NCBI GenBank assembly: GCA_964346145.1
Contig: CAYFTL010000010.1
Span: forward strand, 1 to 63,262
DNA length: 63,262 nt
Reading direction: 5' to 3'
Origin: CAYFTL01 sp964346145
Lineage (GTDB): Bacteria > Bacillota > Clostridia > Christensenellales > Aristaeellaceae
Shown here: positions 1 to 7,478 of the stretch, in pieces
How positions within the stretch are numbered: position 1 is the first letter of the stretch
Layout of the letters: every line of letters starts with the position of its first letter
Position numbers and translations under genes: made by a program
The notes under the pieces: model-generated
The model's database searches: none
The model's input: the letters and a program-made list of their open reading frames with translations, nothing else
What the model was told of the DNA's origin: nothing

Positions 1-45
1 TTAACTATAATCCGCGTACATATTGGCAATTTTTCTTCGGTTCAT

Positions 46-71
46 TGAATAGTATTGCTGAATAGTATTGC
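46..71. repeat. Perfect 13-bp tandem duplication
   Basis: The unit TGAATAGTATTGC occurs twice head to tail (46-58 and 59-71), just before the first open frame. The duplication puts stop codons into the frame of the downstream gene, so it may have separated that gene from an original upstream start. Function unknown. Confidence 0.8.
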
Positions 72-79
72 TAAAAGCA

Positions 80-457
80 ATGCCTGAGGATTTTGAAAAC
101 TTAAATACAAATCTGCAGAAACGCCTTATAAGCGTATGCAACATCTGCAACGGATGCTTGGCATGCGCCAATGGCGACAGAAACAAAATTTTTGCCGTTA
201 AAATAAAATACGAAGAAAAAGAATATGCACTTTGTCCCGATAATTATGGGTGTCACAACAGGGAAACCATAGACGATAATTTGGCGACGGTATTATTTAC
301 TTACCATGCTGCGCAAGAAGCTTACGGTTCCGATTGGAAAAAGAAATTATTTGTAGTGAAACGAGAGGCACAAAAGCCAAGTGTCGAAAATATAACATTT
401 CCTAGTGGTTTTAAGGTCATAGAAAAAAACGGTGAAGAAAGCCCTTCACCGTTTTAA
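80..457 (+). CDS. Cys-rich hypothetical protein, possibly 5'-truncated
   Basis: I do not recognise this protein. The first ATG in frame is at 80, giving about 125 residues; a TTG at 68 is also possible. Neither start has a convincing ribosome-binding site, and the frame is closed by stops just upstream. Near the N-terminus there is a cysteine array with CxxCxxCxxC-like spacing (CNICNGCLACAN), followed by another Cys pair about 35 residues on. This could bind metal. There is no signal peptide or membrane segment. An intrinsic terminator overlaps the last codons, so this is the 3' end of a transcription unit. It may be the remnant of a longer gene damaged by the 13-bp duplication just upstream. 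Confidence 0.45.
   Translation: MPEDFENLNTNLQKRLISVCNICNGCLACANGDRNKIFAVKIKYEEKEYALCPDNYGCHNRETIDDNLATVLFTYHAAQEAYGSDWKKKLFVVKREAQKPSVENITFPSGFKVIEKNGEESPSPF
428..455 (+). terminator. Intrinsic terminator overlapping the end of the first CDS
   Basis: AACGGTGAAG and CTTCACCGTT form a perfect 10-bp stem with a 6-nt loop, followed by a short T run. The stop codon of the Cys-rich ORF lies just after the hairpin. Confidence 0.75.
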
Positions 458-517
458 TTTGTTTCTATGCGTTAAATAGATATCCGTCTGCGTCACAATC
501 TTCATAAAACTACCGCG

Positions 518-1069
518 CTAATCGGCGTTAAAAAACGCGGACATATCCCTTGCCGATTGCAAGGCGGGCTCAAAATCCTTTAGCGCTACCTCGTTGCTAT
601 TGTGGTAAGAGGCAAAGGGGGCAATTTGTGTTGCGTTAATCTGTCGGAGCAAAATGGTGGCCGTCGTGTGGGCGGTGTTTAAGGTGCCATCTCCGCCGCC
701 GACCAGGAAGATGCCGCCCTTTTTGGGAGAGAGATAGACAGGACTTTTTCGGATTTTTTTGGCACAATAATAGGTCTGTAAGCGGCTCGCAACGCCCAGC
801 AACGGCGGTGTTAGCTCCGAATAATATACCGGGGAGGCGATCAGCACGCGATCACAATCCTCCAGGTAGGCGTACACTTCCTGCATTTGATCCTGTATGG
901 AACAACCGGTTTTTTTCCAACAATATCGGCAATCGGTGCACGGGGAAATGTCGCACCGGTAGGCATCAATCTGCAAATACTCGCCGGATAAGTGGGTGGT
1001 AAAAGCCTTTAGCCAGTGTGCAGTGTCGCCTTGCTTTCGGGGCGAACCGTTAAAAATTAAAGTTTTCAT
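518..1069 (-). CDS. Flavodoxin-family NAD(P)H:FMN oxidoreductase
   Basis: A 183-residue cytoplasmic flavoprotein. The N-terminal NGSPRKQGDT motif is the FMN phosphate-binding loop of the NADPH-dependent FMN reductase family, and SPVYYSELTPPL is the second typical FMN-contact segment. Between them is CTDCRYCWKKTGC, a Cx2Cx2Cx5C spacing like the compact cluster motif of archaeal-type iron-sulfur flavoproteins, so an Fe-S cluster is possible; many plain family members keep only some of these Cys. The start at 1069 was chosen because a GGAGG box lies 7 bases upstream; a longer frame to 1132 lacks one. The gene stands alone, facing away from the downstream dehydrogenase. Substrate unknown. Confidence 0.8.
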   Translation of the reverse strand: MKTLIFNGSPRKQGDTAHWLKAFTTHLSGEYLQIDAYRCDISPCTDCRYCWKKTGCSIQDQMQEVYAYLEDCDRVLIASPVYYSELTPPLLGVASRLQTYYCAKKIRKSPVYLSPKKGGIFLVGGGDGTLNTAHTTATILLRQINATQIAPFASYHNSNEVALKDFEPALQSARDMSAFFNAD

Positions 1070-1325
1070 GTTGGCTCCTCCATCAGTGCTATTGGTATGA
1101 ACAGCTTTTTGAAAAAATGGTAATGTTGACATGTTAGACTTACAAGTCGTCTTTGCCTAATTTTTGTAACTATTATTATACTTCAAACTGTTCCTTTCGT
1201 CATTCCTTATAGATTGGGGCGCCTCGGCTCCTTCGATGTTGTTTTGAAACAGCTGCAATGTTATAATATAACTTGTTGTGGGAATTCTATTTGAACATAT
1301 TTTATCCAAAGGAGTACTTGATTCA

Positions 1326-2588
1326 ATGAAAGCTACTGCGGTTCGCCTATATGGTAAAAACGATTTGCGCATGGAGCAATTTGAGCTGCCCGCGATTGCC
1401 GAAGATGAGATTTTGGTGCGCGTTGTATCGGACAGTATTTGCATGTCTAGCTATAAGGCTGCGATACTGGGCAGCGCTCACAAGCGGGTGCCCTACGATA
1501 TTGATCAGAATCCGATTATTATCGGGCATGAATTTTGTGGGGAGATCGTTGAGGTAGGCGCGCGGTGGCAAAACCAGTTTAAAGCGGGGCAAAAGTTTGG
1601 TATACAGCCGGCCATAAACTACAAAGGCTCTCAGGATTCACCTGGCTATTCTTATGTGCACTGCGGCGGCGCAACCACATACGCGATTATCCCCAGCGAA
1701 GTTATGGAGGTGGGGTGTCTTTTCCCCTTTGAGGGCGAAGCGTTCTTTCAAGGTTCCTTGGCTGAACCGGTGAGCTGCATCATCGGCGCTTATCGCGCCC
1801 AGTATCACACGACCCCGGGCAAATATGAACACGATATGGGCATCAAGCCCGGCGGAAATTTGGCGATTTTGGCCGGGGCCGGGGCGATGGGGTTGGGTGC
1901 CGTTGATTACGCGCTGCATTCGGACAGGAACCCTGGGCGCATTGTAGTTACCGATTTGAGTATCGAACGGCTAAACCGCGCCAAACAGCTGTATCCGCCG
2001 GAGCATGCTGCGAAGCTGGGTATTGAGCTTGTGTATTTGGATGCCTCCCATTTGGATGTGGAGGGTAAGATGATGGAACTGACCGATGGACGCGGTTATG
2101 ATGACGTGTATGTGTATGCGCCGGTGGAAGCCCTGATTGAACAGGCCGATAGGCTACTGGCGCGGGATGGCTGCTTGAATTTTTTTGCAGGTCCCACCGA
2201 CAATCAGCTTTCGGCGAAGATGAATTTTTACAATGTGCACTACAGTTCCACCCATATCGTAGGTACGAGTGGGGGCAATACCGACGACATGTTGGAGGCG
2301 TTGGAACTCATGGCAGCAGGCAAGATCAATCCGGCCAGCATGGTTACCCACGTGGGTGGGCTGGACAGCGCAGCCGAGGCGACCTTGCACTTGCCCAACA
2401 TTCCAGGTGGCAAAAAACTGATTTACACCCATGTGAGTATGCCCCTTACGGCTATTGAAGATTTTGAAACCCTGGGCAATGAAGATCCGATGTTTAAAGA
2501 GCTTGCCCGAATTTGCCAGCGCAACAACAATTTGTGGTGCGCGCAAGCCGAAGCCTATTTGTCGGCAAATGCGCCAAGGATAGATTAG
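1326..2588 (+). CDS. Zinc-dependent medium-chain alcohol/polyol dehydrogenase (SorE-like)
   Basis: A 420-residue member of the zinc-binding MDR superfamily, which oxidises or reduces alcohols and sugar alcohols with NAD(P). The N-terminal GroES-like domain carries the catalytic zinc signature: Cys in DSICMSSYK, then GHEFCGEIVEVG. The Rossmann domain starts at AILAGAGAMGLGAVDYAL. The length and the long C-terminal part resemble the L-sorbose-1-phosphate reductase branch, but substrate cannot be assigned. The ATG at 1326 follows AAAGGAG at a usable distance; a frame extending to 1278 has no ribosome-binding site. It is monocistronic, between a divergent flavoprotein and the cysteine T-box unit. 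Confidence 0.75.
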   Translation: MKATAVRLYGKNDLRMEQFELPAIAEDEILVRVVSDSICMSSYKAAILGSAHKRVPYDIDQNPIIIGHEFCGEIVEVGARWQNQFKAGQKFGIQPAINYKGSQDSPGYSYVHCGGATTYAIIPSEVMEVGCLFPFEGEAFFQGSLAEPVSCIIGAYRAQYHTTPGKYEHDMGIKPGGNLAILAGAGAMGLGAVDYALHSDRNPGRIVVTDLSIERLNRAKQLYPPEHAAKLGIELVYLDASHLDVEGKMMELTDGRGYDDVYVYAPVEALIEQADRLLARDGCLNFFAGPTDNQLSAKMNFYNVHYSSTHIVGTSGGNTDDMLEALELMAAGKINPASMVTHVGGLDSAAEATLHLPNIPGGKKLIYTHVSMPLTAIEDFETLGNEDPMFKELARICQRNNNLWCAQAEAYLSANAPRID

Positions 2589-2632
2589 GTTATAGTTTAA
2601 GCGTTTAGCTGAAAGATTAACAATCTAAGCGG

Positions 2633-2661
2633 TTGACAGTGTTTTTTAGCGGGTATATACT
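2633..2661 (+). promoter_or_regulatory. Sigma-A-type promoter of the cysE-cysS operon
   Basis: TTGACA at 2633-2638, a 17-bp spacer, and TATACT at 2656-2661. It lies immediately upstream of the T-box leader. Confidence 0.85.
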
Positions 2662-2667
2662 GAAATA

Positions 2668-2927
2668 AGTAAGAGGCTAAGATCAGGAATAGTAAACTGT
2701 GTATTTCATCGACAGAAAGCGGGCGTCACCGGCTGAGAGCGCTTGCGGTTGAAACGCGGTTGAATGCGCCTGTGAGCTGTACACCGAAGATTTTTTGGTA
2801 GGCTGTACCGTATGCCGCCGCGTTAAGGCGTTTGAGTGGAAGCTTGCGTGTAATATTTTTATTTTGCGGGCTTCAAACAGAGTGGAACCACGGCCATCGT
2901 CTCTGATATAGAGGCGATGGTTTTTTT
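2668..2927 (+). promoter_or_regulatory. T-box riboswitch, cysteine-specific
   Basis: The leader ends with the conserved T-box sequence AGAGTGGAACCACGG (2879-2893). A terminator hairpin follows (2894-2920, CCATCGTCTC with GAGGCGATGG) with seven Ts. The stem I specifier context GAA-TGC-GCC places the Cys codon TGC at 2765-2767. The TGGA of the antiterminator bulge would pair with UCCA, the 3' end of a tRNA with discriminator U73, which fits tRNA-Cys. Uncharged tRNA-Cys should stabilise the antiterminator and switch on cysE and cysS. Family and specificity are well supported; exact stem I pairing was not computed. Confidence 0.9.
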
Positions 2928-2954
2928 GTTTTATGGGAAAGGGGGATACACATT

Positions 2955-3662
2955 ATGTTTGCCAGTTGGAAACAGGATGCACGCAGCATTATGAGTCGGG
3001 ACCCAGCCGCGCGGTCGGTGCTGGAAGTTATATTATGTTATCCTAGTTTTAAAGCTATACGGCGGCACAGGCGTGCCCACAAGCTGTGGAATAAGGGATA
3101 CAAATTGTTGGCGCGCATGATTTCTCAACGCACGCGCAAAATGACTGGAATAGAGATTCACCCGGGCGCAAAAATCGGAGCCAACTTGTTTATCGACCAT
3201 GGCTCGGGCGTAGTTATCGGTGAAACCGTTGAAATCGGCGACAACGTAACCATTTACCAGGGGGTTACGCTCGGGGGCACAGGCAAAGAGAGCGGCAAGC
3301 GGCATCCGACCATCGGCTCCAATGTAGTGATTGGTGCGGGCGCAAAGGTGCTTGGGCCTTTTACCGTGGGGGAGAACAGCAAAATCGGCTCCGGCGCTAT
3401 CGTGCTCAAAGAGGTTCCGCCCAACTGTACCGTGGTGGGCAATCCGGGCAGGATTGTACGCCGGGATGATAAAAAGGTGGATGAGATTGACCTGAACCAG
3501 GTGGATTTGCCAGACCCGATCAAAGACCGTTTAGAATTGTTGACGGCGCGCATAGATTTTATTGAAAATTTGGACAGCTATGAGTGTACATATTGCAAAG
3601 AACGCGGAACGCTAAACTGTGTAAAAGTGCAGCGAAAGGAGAAAAGTCATGAAGTTATATAA
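2955..3662 (+). CDS. cysE: Serine O-acetyltransferase
   Basis: Transfers acetyl from acetyl-CoA to L-serine to give O-acetylserine, the committed step of cysteine synthesis. The protein has 235 residues: an alpha-helical N-terminal part (about 1-65), then left-handed beta-helix hexapeptide repeats (about 66-165) with the active-site DHGSG (Asp81, His82) and the glycine-rich GGTGKESGKRHPTIG loop. It ends with an unusual tail containing Cys211, Cys214 and Cys222 (CTYC plus C), not needed for catalysis in known enzymes. It is the first gene behind the Cys T-box and overlaps cysS by 14 bp, so supply and charging of cysteine are co-regulated. Confidence 0.95.
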   Translation: MFASWKQDARSIMSRDPAARSVLEVILCYPSFKAIRRHRRAHKLWNKGYKLLARMISQRTRKMTGIEIHPGAKIGANLFIDHGSGVVIGETVEIGDNVTIYQGVTLGGTGKESGKRHPTIGSNVVIGAGAKVLGPFTVGENSKIGSGAIVLKEVPPNCTVVGNPGRIVRRDDKKVDEIDLNQVDLPDPIKDRLELLTARIDFIENLDSYECTYCKERGTLNCVKVQRKEKSHEVI

Positions 3663-5052
3663 TACGTTGACCAGAAAGAAAGAGGAATTTGTGCCGGTAC
3701 ACCAAGGCAAGGTAGGAATCTATGCCTGCGGGCCTACGGTATACAACTTTTTTCATATAGGCAACGCGCGTCCCTTCATCATGTTCGATATTTTGCGGCG
3801 CTTTATGGAACACATCGGTTATGACGTAACTTATATCCAAAATTTTACCGATATCGACGATAAGATGATCAACCGGGCCAACGAGGAAGGAATCACTGTA
3901 AAAGAACTGGGCGACCGGTTTATCGACGAATATTTTAAAGATGCCGATGCATTGGGTATCCATCGCGCGACGATTCATCCTCGGGCCACCGAACACATCG
4001 GCGATATCATTAAGCTGGTCAAAAAGCTGCAGAGTAAGGGCCTGGCCTACGAAGTAAACGGCGATGTATACTTTGATACCCAAGCGTACCATGGTTACGG
4101 TAAGTTGATTCAACAAAAACTGGAGGACTTGGAATCGGGAGCGCGCATCAGTGTGGATGAAGAAAAACGTCATCCCATGGATTTTGCTTTGTGGAAAGGC
4201 CAAAAGCCGGGGGAACCTGCCTGGAACAGTCCTTGGGGGATGGGGCGTCCGGGTTGGCATATAGAATGCTCGGCTATGAGCATGAGGTATTTGGGCGAAA
4301 CCTTCGACATCCACACCGGCGGCGTCGATTTGACGTTTCCCCACCACGAAAATGAAATCGCCCAGTCTGAAGGGGCTACCGGCAAGCCTTTTGTAAATTA
4401 TTGGCTGCACAATGGGCACATTAATGTGGATGGAGAAAAAATGTCCAAATCGCAGAACAACTTTTTCACTGTGCGCGATATCGCTCAGGAGTACGATTTG
4501 GAAGTGGTGCGCATGTTTATGGTGTCGGCTCACTATAGAAGCCCGGTGAACTTTAGCCGGGAGATGTTGGAGCAGGCCAAATCCTCCTTGGAGCGCCTAT
4601 ACACAGCGCGAAACAATGCCCAGTTTTTGTTGGACCATGCTCAGGACGGAGAGGCACAATCCTGGGAAGAGAATTTTGTAGCGCGCTCGCAGCAGGCGAT
4701 TCAGGAATTTGACCAGGCCATGGCCGATGACCTGAATACCGCGGATGCGTTAGGCGTGATATTTGATTATGTGCGAGATATGAATACCACACTTAGCGAA
4801 ACTGCCAACCCGCACAAAAGCACCGTCTTGGCAGGGCTTAATGCCCTCAAAACCATGACGGATGTGCTGGGCATCGTCACTAAGGAAAATGATACAGTTC
4901 CCCAAGAGGTACAGGAGCTAGCTGAAGCCCGGCAACAGGCGAGAAAAGACAAAAATTTTGCTGAAGCCGACCGTTTGCGCGATGCCATTGCGCAGTTGGG
5001 CTTTGTGTTGGAAGATACGTCCAGCGGTTTCAAACTGCGCAGACAAATGTAA
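3649..5052 (+). CDS. cysS: Cysteinyl-tRNA synthetase
   Basis: Class I aminoacyl-tRNA synthetase that charges tRNA-Cys, 467 residues, the normal length. HIGH-type motif FFHIGNAR at about 34-41 and KMSKS at about 264-268. Zinc ligands are visible: Cys27 in YACGPTVY, the Cys of HIECSAMS, and His/Glu in TFPHHENEIAQSE. The start ATG lies inside the end of cysE, preceded by AAAGGAG, consistent with coupled translation. It is the second gene of the T-box operon and is followed by a terminator. Confidence 0.97.
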   Translation: MKLYNTLTRKKEEFVPVHQGKVGIYACGPTVYNFFHIGNARPFIMFDILRRFMEHIGYDVTYIQNFTDIDDKMINRANEEGITVKELGDRFIDEYFKDADALGIHRATIHPRATEHIGDIIKLVKKLQSKGLAYEVNGDVYFDTQAYHGYGKLIQQKLEDLESGARISVDEEKRHPMDFALWKGQKPGEPAWNSPWGMGRPGWHIECSAMSMRYLGETFDIHTGGVDLTFPHHENEIAQSEGATGKPFVNYWLHNGHINVDGEKMSKSQNNFFTVRDIAQEYDLEVVRMFMVSAHYRSPVNFSREMLEQAKSSLERLYTARNNAQFLLDHAQDGEAQSWEENFVARSQQAIQEFDQAMADDLNTADALGVIFDYVRDMNTTLSETANPHKSTVLAGLNALKTMTDVLGIVTKENDTVPQEVQELAEARQQARKDKNFAEADRLRDAIAQLGFVLEDTSSGFKLRRQM

Positions 5053-5096
5053 GATGGATATTTCCGCTGAAGAGTATTTGATCTGAAAGGATCAAT

Positions 5097-5122
5097 AGCA
5101 CGCTTGCTGTCTCGTGCTTTTT
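5097..5122 (+). terminator. Intrinsic terminator after cysS
   Basis: AGCACG and CGTGCT form a 6-bp stem with a 10-nt loop, followed by TTTT. The rest of 5123-5333 shows no gene or clear structure. Confidence 0.6.
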
Positions 5123-5333
5123 GAAGCAGTTGGGGTTTGTGGTTGACTAAAAAGTGGGTTTCGTAGCGCAAAAATGAGTGCATAGCCGGAAAGGCTTATT
5201 GAAAGTCGCTTGCATAGTCATGAATTTGAAAATATTATAGAAGCATACATGTATTCGCTTGATTAAACTCTTCCGAGGCGATAGTATATAGGGCAATACT
5301 GTCTCTACCGATCATTTTTGAGGAGGGAACAAA

Positions 5334-6359
5334 ATGAGTATTGCAGACAACTATAGGCAAACCTTGCTAAACCGTTCGCCTCAACACACCGTCAAACTGG
5401 CGCTCAGCAAGAAAATGGATTGGTCCGTGTGGCGATCCGTTATGAAAGAACATTTGCTGGATGCGATGGGAAGGGGAGTGCTCCCAGCCCCTCTGAATGT
5501 GGAGTATAAGCACATCATGAATATTGATGGCTGTCAGCTGATCAAAATGGAATACACATCGGAACCGGGTTTGCGCACGCCTGCATACGTTCTTTTGCCT
5601 ACAGGTTATGCGCTGGGCGACCCGGCGGTTATTGCCATACACGGCCACGGATACGGAGTTCGAGATATTATGGGCCTGGATCCCTTGGGCAATGTGCGCG
5701 TTGGTGATGTGGGGTATCAAAAAAATTTCGCTTTGGAATTGGCGCACCGTGGTTTTGCGGTTATTGCCCCCGAACTGTTTGGCTTTGGGGAGTTGCGATT
5801 GCAGCAAGATATAGACAGCGGCGATCCGAATAAATCTTCCTGCACTCCGTTGAGCATGGCGCTCTTATCCTATGGGCGGACGATGGCGGGCGTGCGGGGC
5901 TATCAATGTGAGCGCGCATTTCAAGCGGCGGAATCGGCCCAGTTGATTCGTGGTGGCCATGTGGGGTGCATGGGCATATCGGGCGGCGGGTTGGTGGCTA
6001 TGATATTGGGTGCGCTGGAAGATAGACTCCAAGCGGTGGTCATATCCGGTTATGGGTGCACTTTCGCCGACAGCATTTTTGCAGTAGACCATTGCGTAGA
6101 CAATTATCTGCCCGGTATTTCGCGCTATGCAGAGATGCAGGATATAATGGCGCTCATCGCACCCACGCCTATGTTGTGGGAGTCAGGATCGCAAGATCCG
6201 ATATTCCCTCAATAGGCGACGATAGAGTCGGCCGAAACTTTGCGCCGGGTCTATGCGGCTCAGAGCGTTCCGGGCAATTTTGTGCACGACATATTTGAAG
6301 GTCAGCACGAAATATCTGGAAGGTTGGCCTATGACTTTCTGGCAGAGCGCTTAAGATAA
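5334..6359 (+). pseudogene. Alpha/beta hydrolase (acetyl-esterase-like) interrupted by an in-frame TAG
   Basis: An alpha/beta hydrolase of the acetylxylan-esterase/dienelactone-hydrolase type. The frame starts at ATG 5334 after GAGGAGG and runs to a TAG at 6213-6215 (codon 294), then continues in the same frame for 47 more codons to TAA at 6357. The nucleophile is Ser216 in GISGGG and the acid is Asp288 in SGSQDPIFP, both before the stop. The catalytic His (His325, FEGQHEISG) lies only after it. The 293-residue product would therefore lack the triad His. The downstream codons still read like a normal family C-terminus, so the mutation is recent, a sequencing error, or read through. It is the first gene of the glycan island. 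Confidence 0.8.
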
Positions 6360-6425
6360 ACGCTAAATAATCGGCAAACAGGTCACGATTTAATTGGGTC
6401 AGAAGCTGTTGATCAAAAAAACAAA

Positions 6426-6464
6426 AAGGCTATCAAAGGGCATTGGCGCTTTGACAGCCTTTTA
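6426..6464. terminator. Bidirectional terminator between esterase and AraC gene
   Basis: AAGGCTATCAAAG and CTTTGACAGCCTT form a long stem with an A run on the left and a T run on the right. It can serve both the rightward hydrolase and the leftward AraC gene. Confidence 0.75.
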
Positions 6465-6493
6465 TTTTATCGGGAAAGGAGATTTTGTGATCC

Positions 6494-7339
6494 TTAGCCG
6501 TTATGTAAGTTTTTGTGCTTTTTGCTCAAAAGCTGTTGTTTTTGAAACTGGCTGGGGGTAAGTTTATGGTGTTGTTTGAAAGCTTGCCCCATGCGCGCCG
6601 AGCTTGCATACCCGCAAGACAGCGCAATTTCGTGCATAGAAAGCTTGGCTTCGCTTAGCAGCTGACGGGCGCGCTTCATGCGCATTTTGGCGATCGATTG
6701 CTGGGGAGAAAGGTTGCACTCCTGTTTGAATACGCGGAACAGCTGGGAACGGCAAATCCCAACGTAATATGCAACATCTTCAACACGTATTGCCTCTTCC
6801 AAATGTGCACCGATGTACCAAAGGGCGCGCAGATAATAGGGGTTGGCGGAATCAGCGTCGAAGCCGGAAAGATCATTTTCTTCGCCGATAAGCGCCATAA
6901 TCTGTAGCAGGTTTCCGGTCGCGCTCAAGGAACCCAACCGCAATTGGGCGATATCCTGCTCGGTTTGGCGGATAAGGTTGCGCACACGCTCGGGTTGACT
7001 GATTGAAAAAACTGGATTTTTGCGGCTGAGACCAATTTGTTCGCTTAACTGTTGGGCTGTGGAGCCGGAATAACCGATCCATCCGTATTGCCACGGATTT
7101 GTAGAATCGGCCACATAGGTCGTGATGATCTGGGGGTGAATAATAAATCCCTGGCCCGATGAGATTTCATACTGGTGGCCATCTACGTGGTAACGGCCCT
7201 GTCCGGAAAAAACGCAATGGATTAAATAGAAATTGCGCACAGCGGGTCCGTAGCTATGGCCCGGGGTGCATTTTTGCAGGCCACAGGTGTCCACCAGAAG
7301 TTGCTCAGCAGGCGTAGGGCTGGAATTGGCGTTGGACAT
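6494..7339 (-). CDS. AraC-family transcriptional regulator of the glycan island
   Basis: A 281-residue regulator with an N-terminal cupin-like sugar-sensing domain (about 1-150; it includes a FIIHP segment and the GWIGYSG segment). The C-terminal DNA-binding domain has two helix-turn-helices (about 175-275), including the signature around YASSARMGQAFKQHH. Such proteins usually activate sugar-utilisation genes when the inducer binds. It is transcribed divergently from the alpha-galactosidase gene; the shared intergenic region carries a pair of identical 9-bp direct repeats 21 bp apart next to a poor -35 box, as expected for its operator. The ATG at 7339 has a GGAGCGA box. The inducer is not known; galactosides or xylan fragments fit the neighbours. 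Confidence 0.9.
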   Translation of the reverse strand: MSNANSSPTPAEQLLVDTCGLQKCTPGHSYGPAVRNFYLIHCVFSGQGRYHVDGHQYEISSGQGFIIHPQIITTYVADSTNPWQYGWIGYSGSTAQQLSEQIGLSRKNPVFSISQPERVRNLIRQTEQDIAQLRLGSLSATGNLLQIMALIGEENDLSGFDADSANPYYLRALWYIGAHLEEAIRVEDVAYYVGICRSQLFRVFKQECNLSPQQSIAKMRMKRARQLLSEAKLSMHEIALSCGYASSARMGQAFKQHHKLTPSQFQKQQLLSKKHKNLHNG

Positions 7340-7361
7340 AATATCGCTCCTTTGCGTATGA

Positions 7362-7391
7362 ATGCAACATTATGAACAAATTATGCAACAT
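7362..7391. promoter_or_regulatory. Putative AraC-family operator: two direct repeats
   Basis: ATGCAACAT occurs at 7362-7370 and again at 7383-7391, start to start 21 bp, two helical turns on the same face. The second copy ends 7 bp before the -35 position of the alpha-galactosidase promoter, a class II activator position. Assignment to the adjacent AraC protein is inferred from arrangement. Confidence 0.65.
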
Positions 7392-7398
7392 AAAGCTA

Positions 7399-7427
7399 TA
7401 TAAAGCAAGTGTTAAGTTCGATATAAT
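7399..7427 (+). promoter_or_regulatory. Activator-dependent promoter of the alpha-galactosidase gene
   Basis: A good -10 (TATAAT, 7422-7427) with a very poor -35 (TATAAA, 7399-7404) at 17-bp spacing. This is typical of promoters that need an activator; the repeat pair lies directly upstream. Confidence 0.6.
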
Positions 7428-7478
7428 ATTACTACAGTAGTCGTTGGCTCAACTAAGATATGTGGAGGAGAATTATTC

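Noticed and set aside
3655..4533. A 292-codon minus-strand frame opposite cysS
   Set aside because: Shadow of a highly conserved gene; no start signal and no recognisable domain.
6213..6215. TAG recoding (pyrrolysine or suppressor) in the esterase
   Set aside because: TAG ends other genes in this window normally and no recoding element is seen; mutation or sequence error is simpler.
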